Shown here: positions 1-10,018 of the stretch, one piece after another
How the letters are laid out: every line of letters starts with the position of its first letter
Position numbering within the stretch: the stretch's first letter is position 1
Origin: Myotis daubentonii
Taxonomy: Eukaryota > Chordata > Mammalia > Chiroptera > Vespertilionidae
DNA: 64,000 nt
Assembly: GCF_963259705.1 (NCBI RefSeq)
Contig: NC_081850.1
Coordinates: forward strand, 33,695,799-33,759,798
Reading direction: 5' to 3'
Notes under the pieces: model-generated
The model's input: only the letters and a program-made list of their open reading frames with translations
Databases searched by the model: none
What the model was told of the DNA's origin: nothing
Program-made: the position numbers and the translations under genes

Positions 1-539
1 TTAATATGATTTGAACTTCATGATTCTTTCCCTCAGATGTGGTTGACGTAGTATGAGCTCATCAAGAAGCAGTTAGTTAGATCTTCTCTTCAGCCTGCCT
101 TGTCTAAAGTTCATCTTCTACTTCTCAATGGTTTAAGTAGTTCCTAGTGACTCAAGAGGTAGCTTTACTCTGTGTGACTACTTTAGCAGACCACATTAAA
201 GCATTTATGTTTCTTGTTAGGTTGTAGGAATGAGTTTTCTTAAATGCCATCACTGAATTCCAATGGAGGAACTAAGTTACTCATGCATTTTCTAATGGTT
301 AAAAAATTTTCCAGAGTCTTGGCTGTCTAGTTCTCATCATGCTGAGGTTCATTACCAAAGAGTAATTGATAGGTTTTGACTAGCAGGCTGACACTACTTA
401 GAAAACCAACTAAATAAAACATCTAAGATCCTAGGACAAAATTTTAAAGAGTAAACTATATGAGAGACAAAATTTTACAGTTATAAGAAAAGATGCTAAC
501 TTGGAGAAAAACAATGCCTTCTTATTAATTTACATCAAT
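1..539. other. No recognisable feature
   Basis: AT-rich sequence with no credible reading frame and no repeat that I recognise. It is probably intergenic or intronic. Confidence 0.5.
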
Positions 540-680
540 GTAGGCAAGCTGTTTAACTTCTCTGAGCCTTATTTTTCTCATCTGTAAATGGGAAGATAGT
601 CATAATAATACCTGCTGTAGCTGTCTTGTGTGATTGTTGAGAAAATCAAAGGAGATAACAAATGTGAAGGCTTTACTAAA
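540..680 (+). repeat. MIR SINE fragment
   Basis: The block reads as the MIR core: a 'loss of electrolytes'-type run ending in TTCTCATCTGTAAATGGG, followed by a run of AATAATA and CTGC. This is an ancient mammalian tRNA-derived SINE, 5' truncated and diverged. It was recognised from memory of the consensus. Confidence 0.7.
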
Positions 681-687
681 AAAAATA

Positions 688-889
688 GTCAGCCTTCTTT
701 AGCTATAGGTTTCCTATCTGCAAATCTAACCAACTGCGGATTGAAAACAGTACTTTGAATTTGCGGATGTGGAGCACAGGCCATATATATTGTTTTAAGC
801 CATTTTATATAAGGGACTTGAGCATCTGCAGATTTTGGTATCCACAGGGGTCCTGGAATCAACTGTCTGTGGACACTGAGGGACAATTG
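688..889 (+). mobile_element. MER2 (Tigger-type DNA transposon relic)
   Basis: The right half carries the diagnostic MER2 stretch: TATATAAGGGACTTGAGCAT, then a GATTTTGGTATCC motif and GGTCCTGGAATCAA. The left half carries AACCAACTGCGGATTGAAAA. TA dinucleotides flank both ends (686-687 and 890-891), as expected for Tc1/mariner-class insertion. It is non-autonomous, internally diverged and without coding capacity. Confidence 0.8.
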
Positions 890-892
890 TAC

Positions 893-3565
893 TTTGAAAA
901 TCTATGGGAGTATAAGGATTAAAAAAACATTGTAGTAATGATAATGATACTCAAAATGACAATTGTGATATAAATCTTGGCATAGAATTATGTATAAGAG
1001 AGCATTACATGGTTACTTGGATGCACTTATGTGTTGGTATAGTGACAGTGTTTGAAAAATGCAAGTCACCAAAGGAACAGTTTTGCTGTTCAACATTGAG
1101 TCCAGTAAATGAAAATAGCTTGAAATACCTCCTTTATTTCAAAAGAATTAAAAGCAGTTTTCAAAGATATAAATAATAGGAAAGGATGAAAAAAACTAAG
1201 TGAAGTAATAAAGAGAAGGGAAAGTAGAATGAAACAAAAGGTTAAGTTAGGACCCAAAATGCACATCATAAGACCCTGTACCATTTATTAGAAATGAGTA
1301 AGAGCCTGGATTCTGAGATTTCTTGCAGTCAGTGCAGGGAAGGAAATATAATCAGTTGTGTGAATCATAGTCCCCTTAAGGTTAAATAATGAAGCAGGGC
1401 TGTTCCTAATAATGAGACATAAGACAATGATTTTCCCACAGAATCCTTATAAAGAGAACAGTGCATGATGTACAACATCCTACAAAACATCTTGATAAGA
1501 AACTTTCATACATTTTTTGAGGTTGTTATTGGTATGATTACCAGATGAAAAATTATTAACATATTCATTGTTTGTTAGCAAGCTTGTAATTACTTGATGT
1601 AATAATCATGATAACATATAGGTTAGGACTAGAAATAATCTCTGAGATCACCTTGGTCCATCCTTTTGTTTTACAGATTAGGGAGTTGAGGCCTATAGGA
1701 GTTGAGTGAAAGCTCAAGGTGGTGGGCTTATATCAGAGCACAAGATACTAAGTGAAAACAGTTTGCTCTGAGCTCATTCTGCATGATCATGGGAGCTTTC
1801 CTTGTTTCAATATAAATGCCATTTGGCACTTTCAGAGTGTTTCTAATTGTGATTTTAGCAGTTCACTGTGGTGGCTTTTCCTGGCTGTTTGTTGTAGAAG
1901 TGTATAAGCTATTGATGTTCACTGTAGAAGTTCATTGATAAGCATGCGAAATTAGAACTGAAATTTATAGAGAATAGGTCTCAATATGCAACGTTTCCCA
2001 AATTTGTAATTGTACTACCTGGAATGCCCCTCCTCATAAAGTATCCTTAACACTATTGTAAAAAACATAACCAGAAAATATAGAAGATCAGCAACATTTT
2101 AAGCAAATTTAAAAATACCAAGAACCTTAACTTTAAAACATAGATGGAGTTTTAAAATATTGACCAAAGCCTGAGGGAATTTTAGGTTGGTTTCTCTAGC
2201 CAACTTATTTGCTCAGATTCATGGAAAGTGATTTCTCATGTGAGTAGTTGTTGTTCAAGAGATTCCTGCAGTGTGCTAGAGGCTGATTAAAACAAACTTC
2301 TTTCATCAAGGAACCAGGAGATCAGCCATGAGACAAATATGGGGCCCAAGTTCTAGAGGAAATTAAGGGTTGTCTCCAAAAGGATCAGTCATTAATTAGG
2401 CTTGAGGGATACTATAGAAATTGACTTTTTTGTTTTTTTTTGGGGGGATTTGTCGTATCTTTGAGAGAGGCATGCATATGGACTTTTAACCTGGGTGAGT
2501 TGTAGAATGTAAACATTGGAAGCCATGATAGTGATCTGTCTCACCCATGAGGTCCACGTGACCAAGTCACAATGTAGAAGATTACAACTTGAGTCATCTC
2601 ACTCCAACTTTGGTATGTGGGCATGTGCTGGAGTGGAGAGGAAGAAGAGGCAGCACAGATGTTAAATTCTTTCTTCCTTTTATCTTTTGGTTTCCTAATT
2701 TTTAAAATTAAAAATTGGGGCTAGGTTATCTCAAAGTAATTTCATAAATCTCAAAAGGATTCCTCTTGTGACGAGTGGGTGTGAGAGATGTTAAGTTCTT
2801 AAAAAGTAATCTCTCTCTCTTCTTTTTAAAAGCTCAGCCTACCTAAAAAGTGTCTTTTCCCTAGATCTCTAAGGAGCAGCAGTTAAAGGAGTAAACCTGA
2901 AGGCTCCTGAGATAAACAGAGTGGAGGCATCATCTGTTATTCCCCTTCTACTTAGTATTGCCTTGTGAATGAATGCATTGGTCTGAGAAATGGAACGCTG
3001 CATCATTTTCCTGTTACTGACAGCAAAGTGAATTAGATGTCTTTTGCCTCAAACTTATGCACTCGCTATGCCAATGTGTTAAGATACAAAACATATGCTT
3101 CATTTTTAAAACTCAATTGCCAGTCCATTCCCTGGACTTGGTGCTGCCCAGATCTTGCCCAGGTGTTGCTTCTGTTCTTTTAAAGTAACACTGTTCTTTT
3201 ACCCTCACGCCCAAAAACTTGCTTACTGAATTTTGGTGATCTGTGCAAGTACTTTACATTATTAGACAGAGACACTGTGCCTTGAAACCTTTGGCAAACT
3301 CCAGTAGGTGGGGTTATGCAAAGTCTTGGCTGGGTTTGTTTATGTTTGTTGTAAGTGATGAGTGGTAAGTGATTCACAAAAGAAAAGGTTAAAACAAAGG
3401 GAAAGGGAGGGGCCATTCTAAGCATCTCATGTCTGTCTGTCCATTTTCCAGGTCCCAAGGTAGTTAGCATAAGGCTTTCCAGGATGACTGAGCAGTGAGG
3501 GATCTGATGTAAAGAGAGTTTATCTTTTAGATAAATGAATAGTGGGAGAAGCAGGGTAGATGGAA
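893..3565. other. Long non-coding stretch, mostly unannotatable
   Basis: No convincing exon is visible. Apart from a MIR remnant near 1655-1790 I recognise no transposon. There is a homopolymer-rich T/G stretch near 2425-2447. Short frames here have no coding signature. Confidence 0.5.
1655..1790 (-). repeat. MIR SINE fragment
   Basis: The sequence TTTTACAGATTAGGGAGTTG, followed by a GAGG-CC tract and AGCTCAAGGTGG, matches the reverse orientation of the MIR core. It is diverged and truncated. Confidence 0.55.
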
Positions 3566-3943
3566 TCCTATATAATAAAAGGGTAATATGCAAATTGACC
3601 CTAATGGCCAGTCTCTATGAGGTGCACTGACCACCAGGAGGCAGATGCTTAATGCAGGAGCTTCCCCTGGTGGTCAGTGCACTCCCACAGGGGGAGCTCT
3701 GCTCAGCCACAAGCCGGGCTGACGGCTGCGGCTGCAAGCACAGCAGCAGTGGCGGGAGCCTCTCTGGCCTCCTCAGCAGAACTAAGGATGTCCAACTGTG
3801 GCTTAGGCACACTCCCTGGGGGATCGGACCTAAGCCAGCAGTTGGACATTCCCCGAGGGGTCCTGGACTGTGAGAGGGCGCAGTCCAGGCTGAGGGACCC
3901 CCCCCTCCCCAAGTGCACGAGTTTTCATGCATCAGGCCTCTAG
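3566..3943 (+). mobile_element. Non-autonomous HeliBat (Helitron)
   Basis: The 5' end begins TCCTATATAATAAAAGGGTA and the 3' end is GGCCTCTAG, preceded by a hairpin-forming GTGCAC...(A)TGCAT region. The element lies between a host A (3565) and a host T (3944) with no target-site duplication, as is typical of Helitrons. Near the 5' end is a palindromic block built on ACTGACCACCAGGAGG and CCCCTGGTGGTCAGT. It encodes no Rep/helicase; the GC-rich frames across it are chance frames. HeliBats are known from vesper bats, so this is one of the strongest clues to the organism. Confidence 0.93.
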
Positions 3944-4176
3944 TTATATTATGTTTGGGAGTTTTAACCAAAGAAGAGAAGGAGAAAGTTGTACTTTGCT
4001 GCAGTGTCTAGAGAAATTTTCAGCCATAATAGTTTATGTTTTTGTACAAAGCTTAGAGCTTGCAAAGTAATGACACACACCTCATCTCACTGACTGAGTA
4101 AAGAAAAGGGACAGAGGGAGAGAAGGCTGCAGGTGGCACAGGCAACATGAATGGTCAAACACAGAAACATCTAGAG

Positions 4177-4487
4177 CAGCGGTTCTAAACCTGTGGGTCA
4201 CAACCCCTTTGGGGGTCGAATGACCCTTTCACAGGGGTCACCTAAGACCATTGGAAAACACATATATAATTACATATTGTTTTTGTGATTAATCACTATG
4301 CTTTAATTATGTTCAATTTGTAACAATGAAAATACATCCTGCATATCAGATATTTACATTATGATTCATAACAGTAGCAAAATTACAGTTATGAAGTACC
4401 AACGGAAATAATTTTATGGTTGGGAGTCACCACAACATGAGGAACTGTATTAAAGGGTCACGGCATTAGGAAGGTTGAGAACCACTG
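4177..4487 (+). mobile_element. SPIN non-autonomous hAT transposon
   Basis: Terminal inverted repeats CAGCGGTTCTAAACCTG and GGTTGAGAACCACTG bound a 311-bp element. It has a perfect 8-bp target duplication ATCTAGAG (4169-4176 and 4488-4495). The interior holds AATCACTATGCTTTAATTAT and ACATCCTGCATATCAGAT, the standard order of the SPIN ('SPACE INVADERS') non-autonomous element. SPINs are known to have entered several tetrapod lineages horizontally, including vesper bats. No transposase is present. Confidence 0.93.
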
Positions 4488-5374
4488 ATCTAGAGGTTCT
4501 TTGGGCCTGTGGCAAAACTCCAGCTCCATCCTCTGAAGAGCCAAACTGCTGCTGCTTCTTTCCCTTTTTGGTTCTTTCCAAAAGCAGCTGATCTGGTTCC
4601 AACATTCTTCTCAGAGTAGTATGTAGGATGGAGCCCGGACTCCCAAATATGTGGCATAAAGTCCTCTTGGGTTTGCCATACAGATGGATCACCTTTGCCT
4701 CCAAAGAATTATTTTGCATGGAAACTGGATATATGATGGCCTGAGATGCAGGAACTCTGGATTTTTATCTAATTCTTGAAACTAGGGACAATCAGTGACC
4801 TCTGCTTTACCTTGTAAAATTTGCCTCTAGGGTCCTTTCAAGAGCTCTTAGAGATGGTTCTGAGCACTAGAACTTCTCCTGTTTAAGGACAGATGATACA
4901 TCCTTTTCAGATTGTTTGGTACCTATTAGCACGTTTGCCTTGGCCTCTTTTTTCCTGTCATTTCGATATAATGCAGTGCTTTTCTCCACCATTTTTGTCT
5001 CTTGGTATTTCCATATGTTACATTTGCACATTTCCCTCACAGTGTAATGCCTTGTTAGCCAAAGGCAAGACTTAGATTTTCCATTCTGTGCGTGGTTAGT
5101 TTGTCATTCAGACAATCTTTAATATCAAAGGAGGGTTATGAAAAAAAATCAGGACAGGTGCCTCAATGAAATCTAGAGAAGTTTCAAAACTTCTTACATC
5201 ACTAATTGGTCTTTATATACTCATTCATCTAAGGAGAATAGGAGAAAAATTTTTTCCAACTAATTCATGAACCCTGTATTATACATGTGTTTTGCATATA
5301 CTTGAGGGTTCTAAGAACATGCGAAATAAAAAGTAATTTATTTTCTTTTTCATTTGTTACCTATATATTTTTGG
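4488..5374. other. No recognisable feature
   Basis: Unique-looking sequence. Short frames at 4450-4719 and 4893-5075 overlap nothing recognisable and look random. Confidence 0.45.
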
Positions 5375-6400
5375 TTTAACTTAAAACATTTAAAACAATT
5401 TCGAACTGACAGAAAAGTTGTAAGATATATAAAGAATTCCCATATGTCCTTCACTCAGATTCCCCAAATTTTAATATTTTACTTTGTATTTACCTTATTC
5501 TCGCTGTTCTTCAGAAATGTCAAGTTTTGACATATATCTATATCTCTACATAAATGTATGTTTTTCCCTGAACCATTTTAGAATAACTTGAACATATGTT
5601 CCAATACCTTGAAATACTTCAGTGCAGATAGCCTAAAAAAAAAAAAAAAAAGCGATTCTTCTCTATTTCCCTCCTTCCTTTTTGGTTTTAGTATTCAACA
5701 TAGACACATGCATTGTGTTTGTCATGTCATGTCTCTTTAACCTCCTTTAGTCAGGAATTGTTCCTCTGTGTGTTTTTTTGTTGTTGTTATTTTTATTTTT
5801 TTTTACTTTGATTAGTTGACATTTTTAAAGAGCTCCCCCCATTTCCATTGTCCATGTTGATAAGGATGAGGCAGTGTACTTTGTGCTGGAACACCTCAGA
5901 TGCAATGCTGTGTTCTTCTCAAGGCGTCCAATTGGGGCATCGATATGGTGTGTGTATGGTTTCTCCACTGTAAATTAATTAATAAATACTTTGTATCCAG
6001 GAATTTATAAGTGACAGCTATGTTTTGATATGGAAAGACTTTGAGATTATTAATTTTCCTTTCCTCATCAAACTTTTACCTTCTGCTTTTAGTTACCTTA
6101 TCTTCTAACTCCATCATTGCTAACTTTACTAGTTTCATTCAACAGTAAAAAAAGGTGAGCGATTATTTATTTATACATTATGTCATAGATTTTTTTGATA
6201 TGTTATAATCCATTGCTATCAATATTTATTTTGATGTTCAAAAATGTCCCAGATTTGGCCAGCCCCTTCCAACTGCTTCCTGACTCCTTTTGAGATGTCC
6301 TTATATTCCTTCGTATATTTACTTATTCTCTCACTTTCCTGGCCATGTGGGCTGCCTCCTGGCCTTTACCTCTCCAACAGAACAGTCATATGGGACAAGC
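5375..6400 (-). mobile_element. Old L1 3' region (L1ME-like)
   Basis: The block shows the reverse complement of an old L1 3' region. Landmarks in order are GACAGAAAAGTTGTAAGATA, AAGAATTCCCATATGTCCTT, CCTGAACCATTTTAGAATAA, ATGTCTCTTTAACCTCCTTT and TTTCTCCACTGTAA. An A-rich tract interrupts it near 5634-5651. Nothing is translatable. A second copy of its first part lies at 43935-44270. Confidence 0.75.
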
Positions 6401-7129
6401 CCCTGTCCCTGTCTGCCCACCAATAGCATGCTGCACAGGCTGACTACTCCAGCCAAGGCCTTTCCTTCCCTCAGCTCAGCTGTACTATTTGTGGGGTTAA
6501 AAAAAATTAATGTTTTACACTGAAAGATGCTTGAAATAGTGATTGCTTTAAATTACTAAGGTCAAATTTGTAACTGGCATTCTTTTGTCTTTCTCCCTGT
6601 GCACTGTGGTTTGAGACAAGCAACTGATTTCAAAATATTTGACTGATATTTTGAGATTTCTGGATTTGATCCCATTTATTGAGGGGTAGGCTTAGTGGGT
6701 TAGCAGTGTTTCTCAACCATTTTTATACCTTGAAATACATAGAAAATTGGGATATTTATATGAACACAAAGTTAAATGGATAAGATTTATAGAGAATGCA
6801 GTCAACAGACCACAGGATGTGGATGTCTAGATTACCCTTGTTACACCTGTCACTTAATAAGGACACACTGTTTTGAAAGGTCTAATTTAGAGTATGACAC
6901 TCCTAAGCTTCTAAGATAATTTGAGAACCTGTTCTAGTGCCTGTAGTCTGTGTTTCTAATGTTGGCCAGTTCCTTGTCAGATTTTTTCAGTGGTCACAGG
7001 GACCATGTAAGTGGGCATGGATGTCTCACAGCAACCCTTTGGCATGTTAGCTACATAAACTCAAAGAATTTACTTGGCCATATTAGTAAAGACTTCACTA
7101 ATCACCTCTATTAGAGGATTGCTATAAAA
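6401..7129. other. Mostly unrecognised sequence
   Basis: Contains only the weak hAT-like relic at 6704-6936. No exon is visible. Confidence 0.4.
6704..6936. mobile_element. Possible hAT-type relic
   Basis: The left end CAGTGTTTCTCAACCATTTT and the right end AATTTGAGAACCTG resemble the terminal inverted repeats of old Charlie/Zaphod-type hAT elements. The interior is too diverged to assign and no clear 8-bp duplication was found. Confidence 0.35.
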
Positions 7130-7405
7130 CAAAAATAATAGAAGATATGTACATAGGCCAAAAGGTACAAACTTATAGTTATAAGGAAAATAAGTTCTGG
7201 GGATGTAATGGATAGCATGGTGACTATAGTTAATAATACTGTATTGTGTATTTGAAAGTTGCTAAGAGAGATGTCGTCACAAGAAAAAATCATAACTGCA
7301 GGGTGATGGATGTTAACTAGACTTATTGTGGTGAACATATATTTAATCATTATGTTGTACACCTAAAACAGAGATATACGTCAATTATATCTCAATGAAA
7401 AAAGA
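7130..7405 (+). mobile_element. L1 3' end fragment
   Basis: Typical L1M 3'-UTR order: GGATGTAATGGATAGCATGG, GTGACTATAGTTAATAATAC, GCAGGGTGATGGATGTTAAC, and CAATTATATCTCAATGAAAA leading into an A-rich tail. The fragment is 5' truncated and non-coding. Confidence 0.8.
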
Positions 7406-7444
7406 AGGTAAAATGAAACACAAAGACAAATGTCTGTTCCAAAT

Positions 7445-7615
7445 TCATTTATTTATTCAATAAATAATTATTTATTGAGTTGTTATTTATGTGCCAGGTA
7501 CTGTTTGAGTTAATCAGGATACAGTTATGTTTAATTTTGGCTCCCATGGGGCTCATATTTTAGAGGAGAAAACAGATAATGAAGAAACAAATACTAAGGG
7601 AGGTTTATTTCAGAT
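7445..7615 (-). mobile_element. L2 3' end fragment
   Basis: Reads as the reverse of the L2 terminus: ATTTATTGAGTTG, TATGTGCCAGGTACTGTTTG, CTCCCATGGGGCTCATATTT, then an A-rich stretch. Ancient and diverged. Confidence 0.65.
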
Positions 7616-7874
7616 AGCTATAAGTGCTATATAACAACAACAACAAAAAAGCCATGGAAGCGTTTTAAGGTGTGTGTGTGTTGGGGTGGTGGACTAATGG
7701 GGCATATTGTGATTCATATTTTGAAAGATCATTTTGGCTGATTTGTTGGCCATAGATTTTAGGGGCAAAAAGTTCAGGTGTGGGAGACTAGGAGAAAGGT
7801 GGTGATAATTTAGAGTTGGTTGTCTAACAGGGCAACCACTACCATTAAATGGCCATTCAATTTTAATTCAGAGT

Positions 7875-8212
7875 TAACATATCTGACACATGCTATAACA
7901 TTGATGGACCTGGAGGACATTATGCTAACTGAAATAACAGTCACAAAAAAGTAAGTACTCTATGATTCCATTTCTATGAAGTACCTAGAATAGTTAAATT
8001 CATAGAGAGAGAAAGTAGAATGGTGGTTGCCAGTGTCTGGGGGTGGTGGGAATGGTAAGTTGTTTAATGGGTATAGAGTTTCAGTTTTGCAAGATGAAGA
8101 GTTCTGGGAGTTGGTTGCATAACATTGTGAATTTATTATGAACTGTACACTTAAAATGATTAAAATGATACATATTATATGTGTATTTTGCCACAATTTT
8201 AAAAAAAGTGTT
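7875..8212 (+). mobile_element. L1 3' end fragment (L1MB/MC-like)
   Basis: Shows ATTGATGGACCTGGAGGACA, TTATGCTAACTGAAATAACA, AGTAGAATGGTGGTTGCCAG, and GTACACTTAAAATGATTAAA ending in TTTTAAAAAAAG. This is the familiar L1 3'-UTR order. A full L1 in the same orientation starts about 200 bp downstream. Confidence 0.8.
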
Positions 8213-8415
8213 TTAAACGGAGCTAGCTAAAAATTTCTACATGAGAACCTGAAAGGTAAGCAGTAGTTTATAGAGTAAGAGGAGGACGAGAAGAGAAAAA
8301 GGCAAGAAAAGAGCAGCAAGATGGCATATGGCTAGGGTGGAAAGTGGGGGGAAATACCAACCCAGCATATCCCAAGAAATAGGATATGGAAGGGTAATTA
8401 AAAAGTTTTATGCCC

Positions 8416-9382
8416 AAGGATCCAAGATGGCAGCCGACGGGATGGCAGGCTGAAAGATAGTGTATGAGTGAGAGAGCTAAAGGAGATTGCGTGGACATGC
8501 AGGGAGTGTCTGCATTTGTGAGTGAGGGATAGCTATATTCCACAGGACTGTTGGGGACTGGCGGACCAGGTTCCCCTGGCTGGGCAGCCTCTACTACTGC
8601 TGAAATCTCTCCTGGAGTGGCCAGCTCTGTCGCAGAGACCGCACCATCTTGAAGGGGAGAGCGGCTGTGATCAGAAGCCCAGCCTTATCTTCAACTGGGG
8701 AGACCTTGGGTACCTCCTGGGACCCTACAACCACATTGCCCAGGGATCAGCTGCCTCAGCTGCGAAGCCGTGAAACAGACTCCAGCCTCCTCGGCTGCAG
8801 GCACCTACAAAGTTTGTCCAGGGGAGACAAAGTGGTGCTGAATACTCAGATGGGCTCTGCACCTTCTCACAGAGCAGATAGAAGGAACAGCTGAATCAAA
8901 CAAGATCCACCGGAATTGGTGAATTAAGCACATTCTGTGAGGCAATCAATCTGTGGATGGAAAGGTCAGAGATCGCCTAGAAAGAGCTCTGCCTCCTCAG
9001 ATTCAGCTGGGTGTTTGTTGTTTGGGTGTTTGCAGTTTACATATTTTGGATTACTTGTTTGTTGTTTGCATTCATCTCATAGTGTTTGTTGTTTGCATTT
9101 TTTGGATTAGCTGTTGGTTTTTTAGAGTTTTCTCCCCATATACATATATTTTTCCCCCTTCTTTTTTCATCTCTTTTCTCTCTTAAATTTCTTTCTTTTC
9201 TCAATATCATTTTTCCACTCTTTCTCTCCCCTAATTCTCTTTTCTCTGGTGGTCACCTTTATTTGGGGTTATTGGTATTGTGAAAACATTTGTGTTTGGT
9301 GCTCTGTGCACTGTGTCTTGTTGTATTGTATTTTGTGCCTTTAAGTCAATGCGGGAGAGAGAGAGCTACATAACTAGACACC
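8416..9382 (+). promoter_or_regulatory. L1 5' UTR with YY1-like site
   Basis: The first bases after the target duplication include CCAAGATGGC (8422-8431). YY1 binds AAGATGG-type motifs, and human L1 has one near its own 5' end, where it helps fix the transcription start. The rest is a moderately GC-rich leader that becomes T-rich near 9040-9260. Promoter function is inferred from position only. Confidence 0.65.
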
Positions 9383-9664
9383 ATGAGAGGAGTGCACATG
9401 GGGAGACAAAGAAACAGCCCCCAAACAGAAGAAAAGGAGGTATCACTGGAAAAAGTAGTAAACGAAATGGAGGCAAGCAATATGCCAGAGAAAGAATTCA
9501 GTGCAATGGTCATAAGGATGCTGAAAAGGATGGAAGACAAATTCAACAATATGTGTAAGAATCAGGAGGAAATGAAGAACCAAAAAGAAATGAAAAGTGA
9601 CATAGCTGCAATAAAGAACACAATAGAAAGCATCAATAGTAGACTAGAAAAAGTGGAGTACCGC

Positions 9665-9746
9665 ATCAGTGAGCTAGAAGACAAAGTAGGAAAAAATACC
9701 CAAGCATCAGTGAGCTAGAAGACAAAGTAGGAAAAAATACCCAAGC
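9665..9746 (+). repeat. 41-bp perfect tandem duplication inside L1 ORF1
   Basis: Two identical 41-bp units, 9665-9705 and 9706-9746, each start ATCAGTGAGCTAGAAGACAA. Because 41 is not a multiple of three, the duplication shifts the ORF1 frame just after the coiled coil. Perfect identity suggests a recent event relative to the age of the L1. Confidence 0.95.
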
Positions 9747-9806
9747 AGAGCAGCACCTGGGAAAAAACAACAAAACACTTAAAAATCAGGAGGAGAGAGC
9801 CTAAGG

Positions 9807-10018
9807 CAGGGATGGGCAAACTTTTTGACTCGAGGGCCACAATGGATTCTTAAACTGGACCGGAGGGCCGGAACAAAAGCGTGGATGGAGTGTTTGTGTG
9901 AACTTATATAAATTCAAAGTAAACATCATTACATAAAAGGGTACGGTCTTTTTTTTTGTTTGTTTTTTTAGTTTTATTCATTTGAAACGGGCTGTGGGCC
10001 GTAGTTTGCCCACAGCTG
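9807..10018. mobile_element. nhAT (non-autonomous hAT) nested in L1 ORF1
   Basis: Inverted ends CAGGGATGGGCAAAC and GTTTGCCCACAGCTG bound 212 bp. An 8-bp duplication with one mismatch flanks it (GCCTAAGG at 9799-9806 and GTCTAAGG at 10019-10026). The interior has CTGGACCGGAGGGCCGGAAC and a T-rich block. It matches the short hAT elements abundant in Myotis-type bats. It has no coding capacity and splits L1 ORF1. Confidence 0.9.

Noticed and set aside
3180..3593. 137-codon frame beginning MHITLLLYRI
   Set aside because: The first residues are the HeliBat 5' end read in reverse. The same start appears at 48813-49160, which shows it is a repeat artefact.
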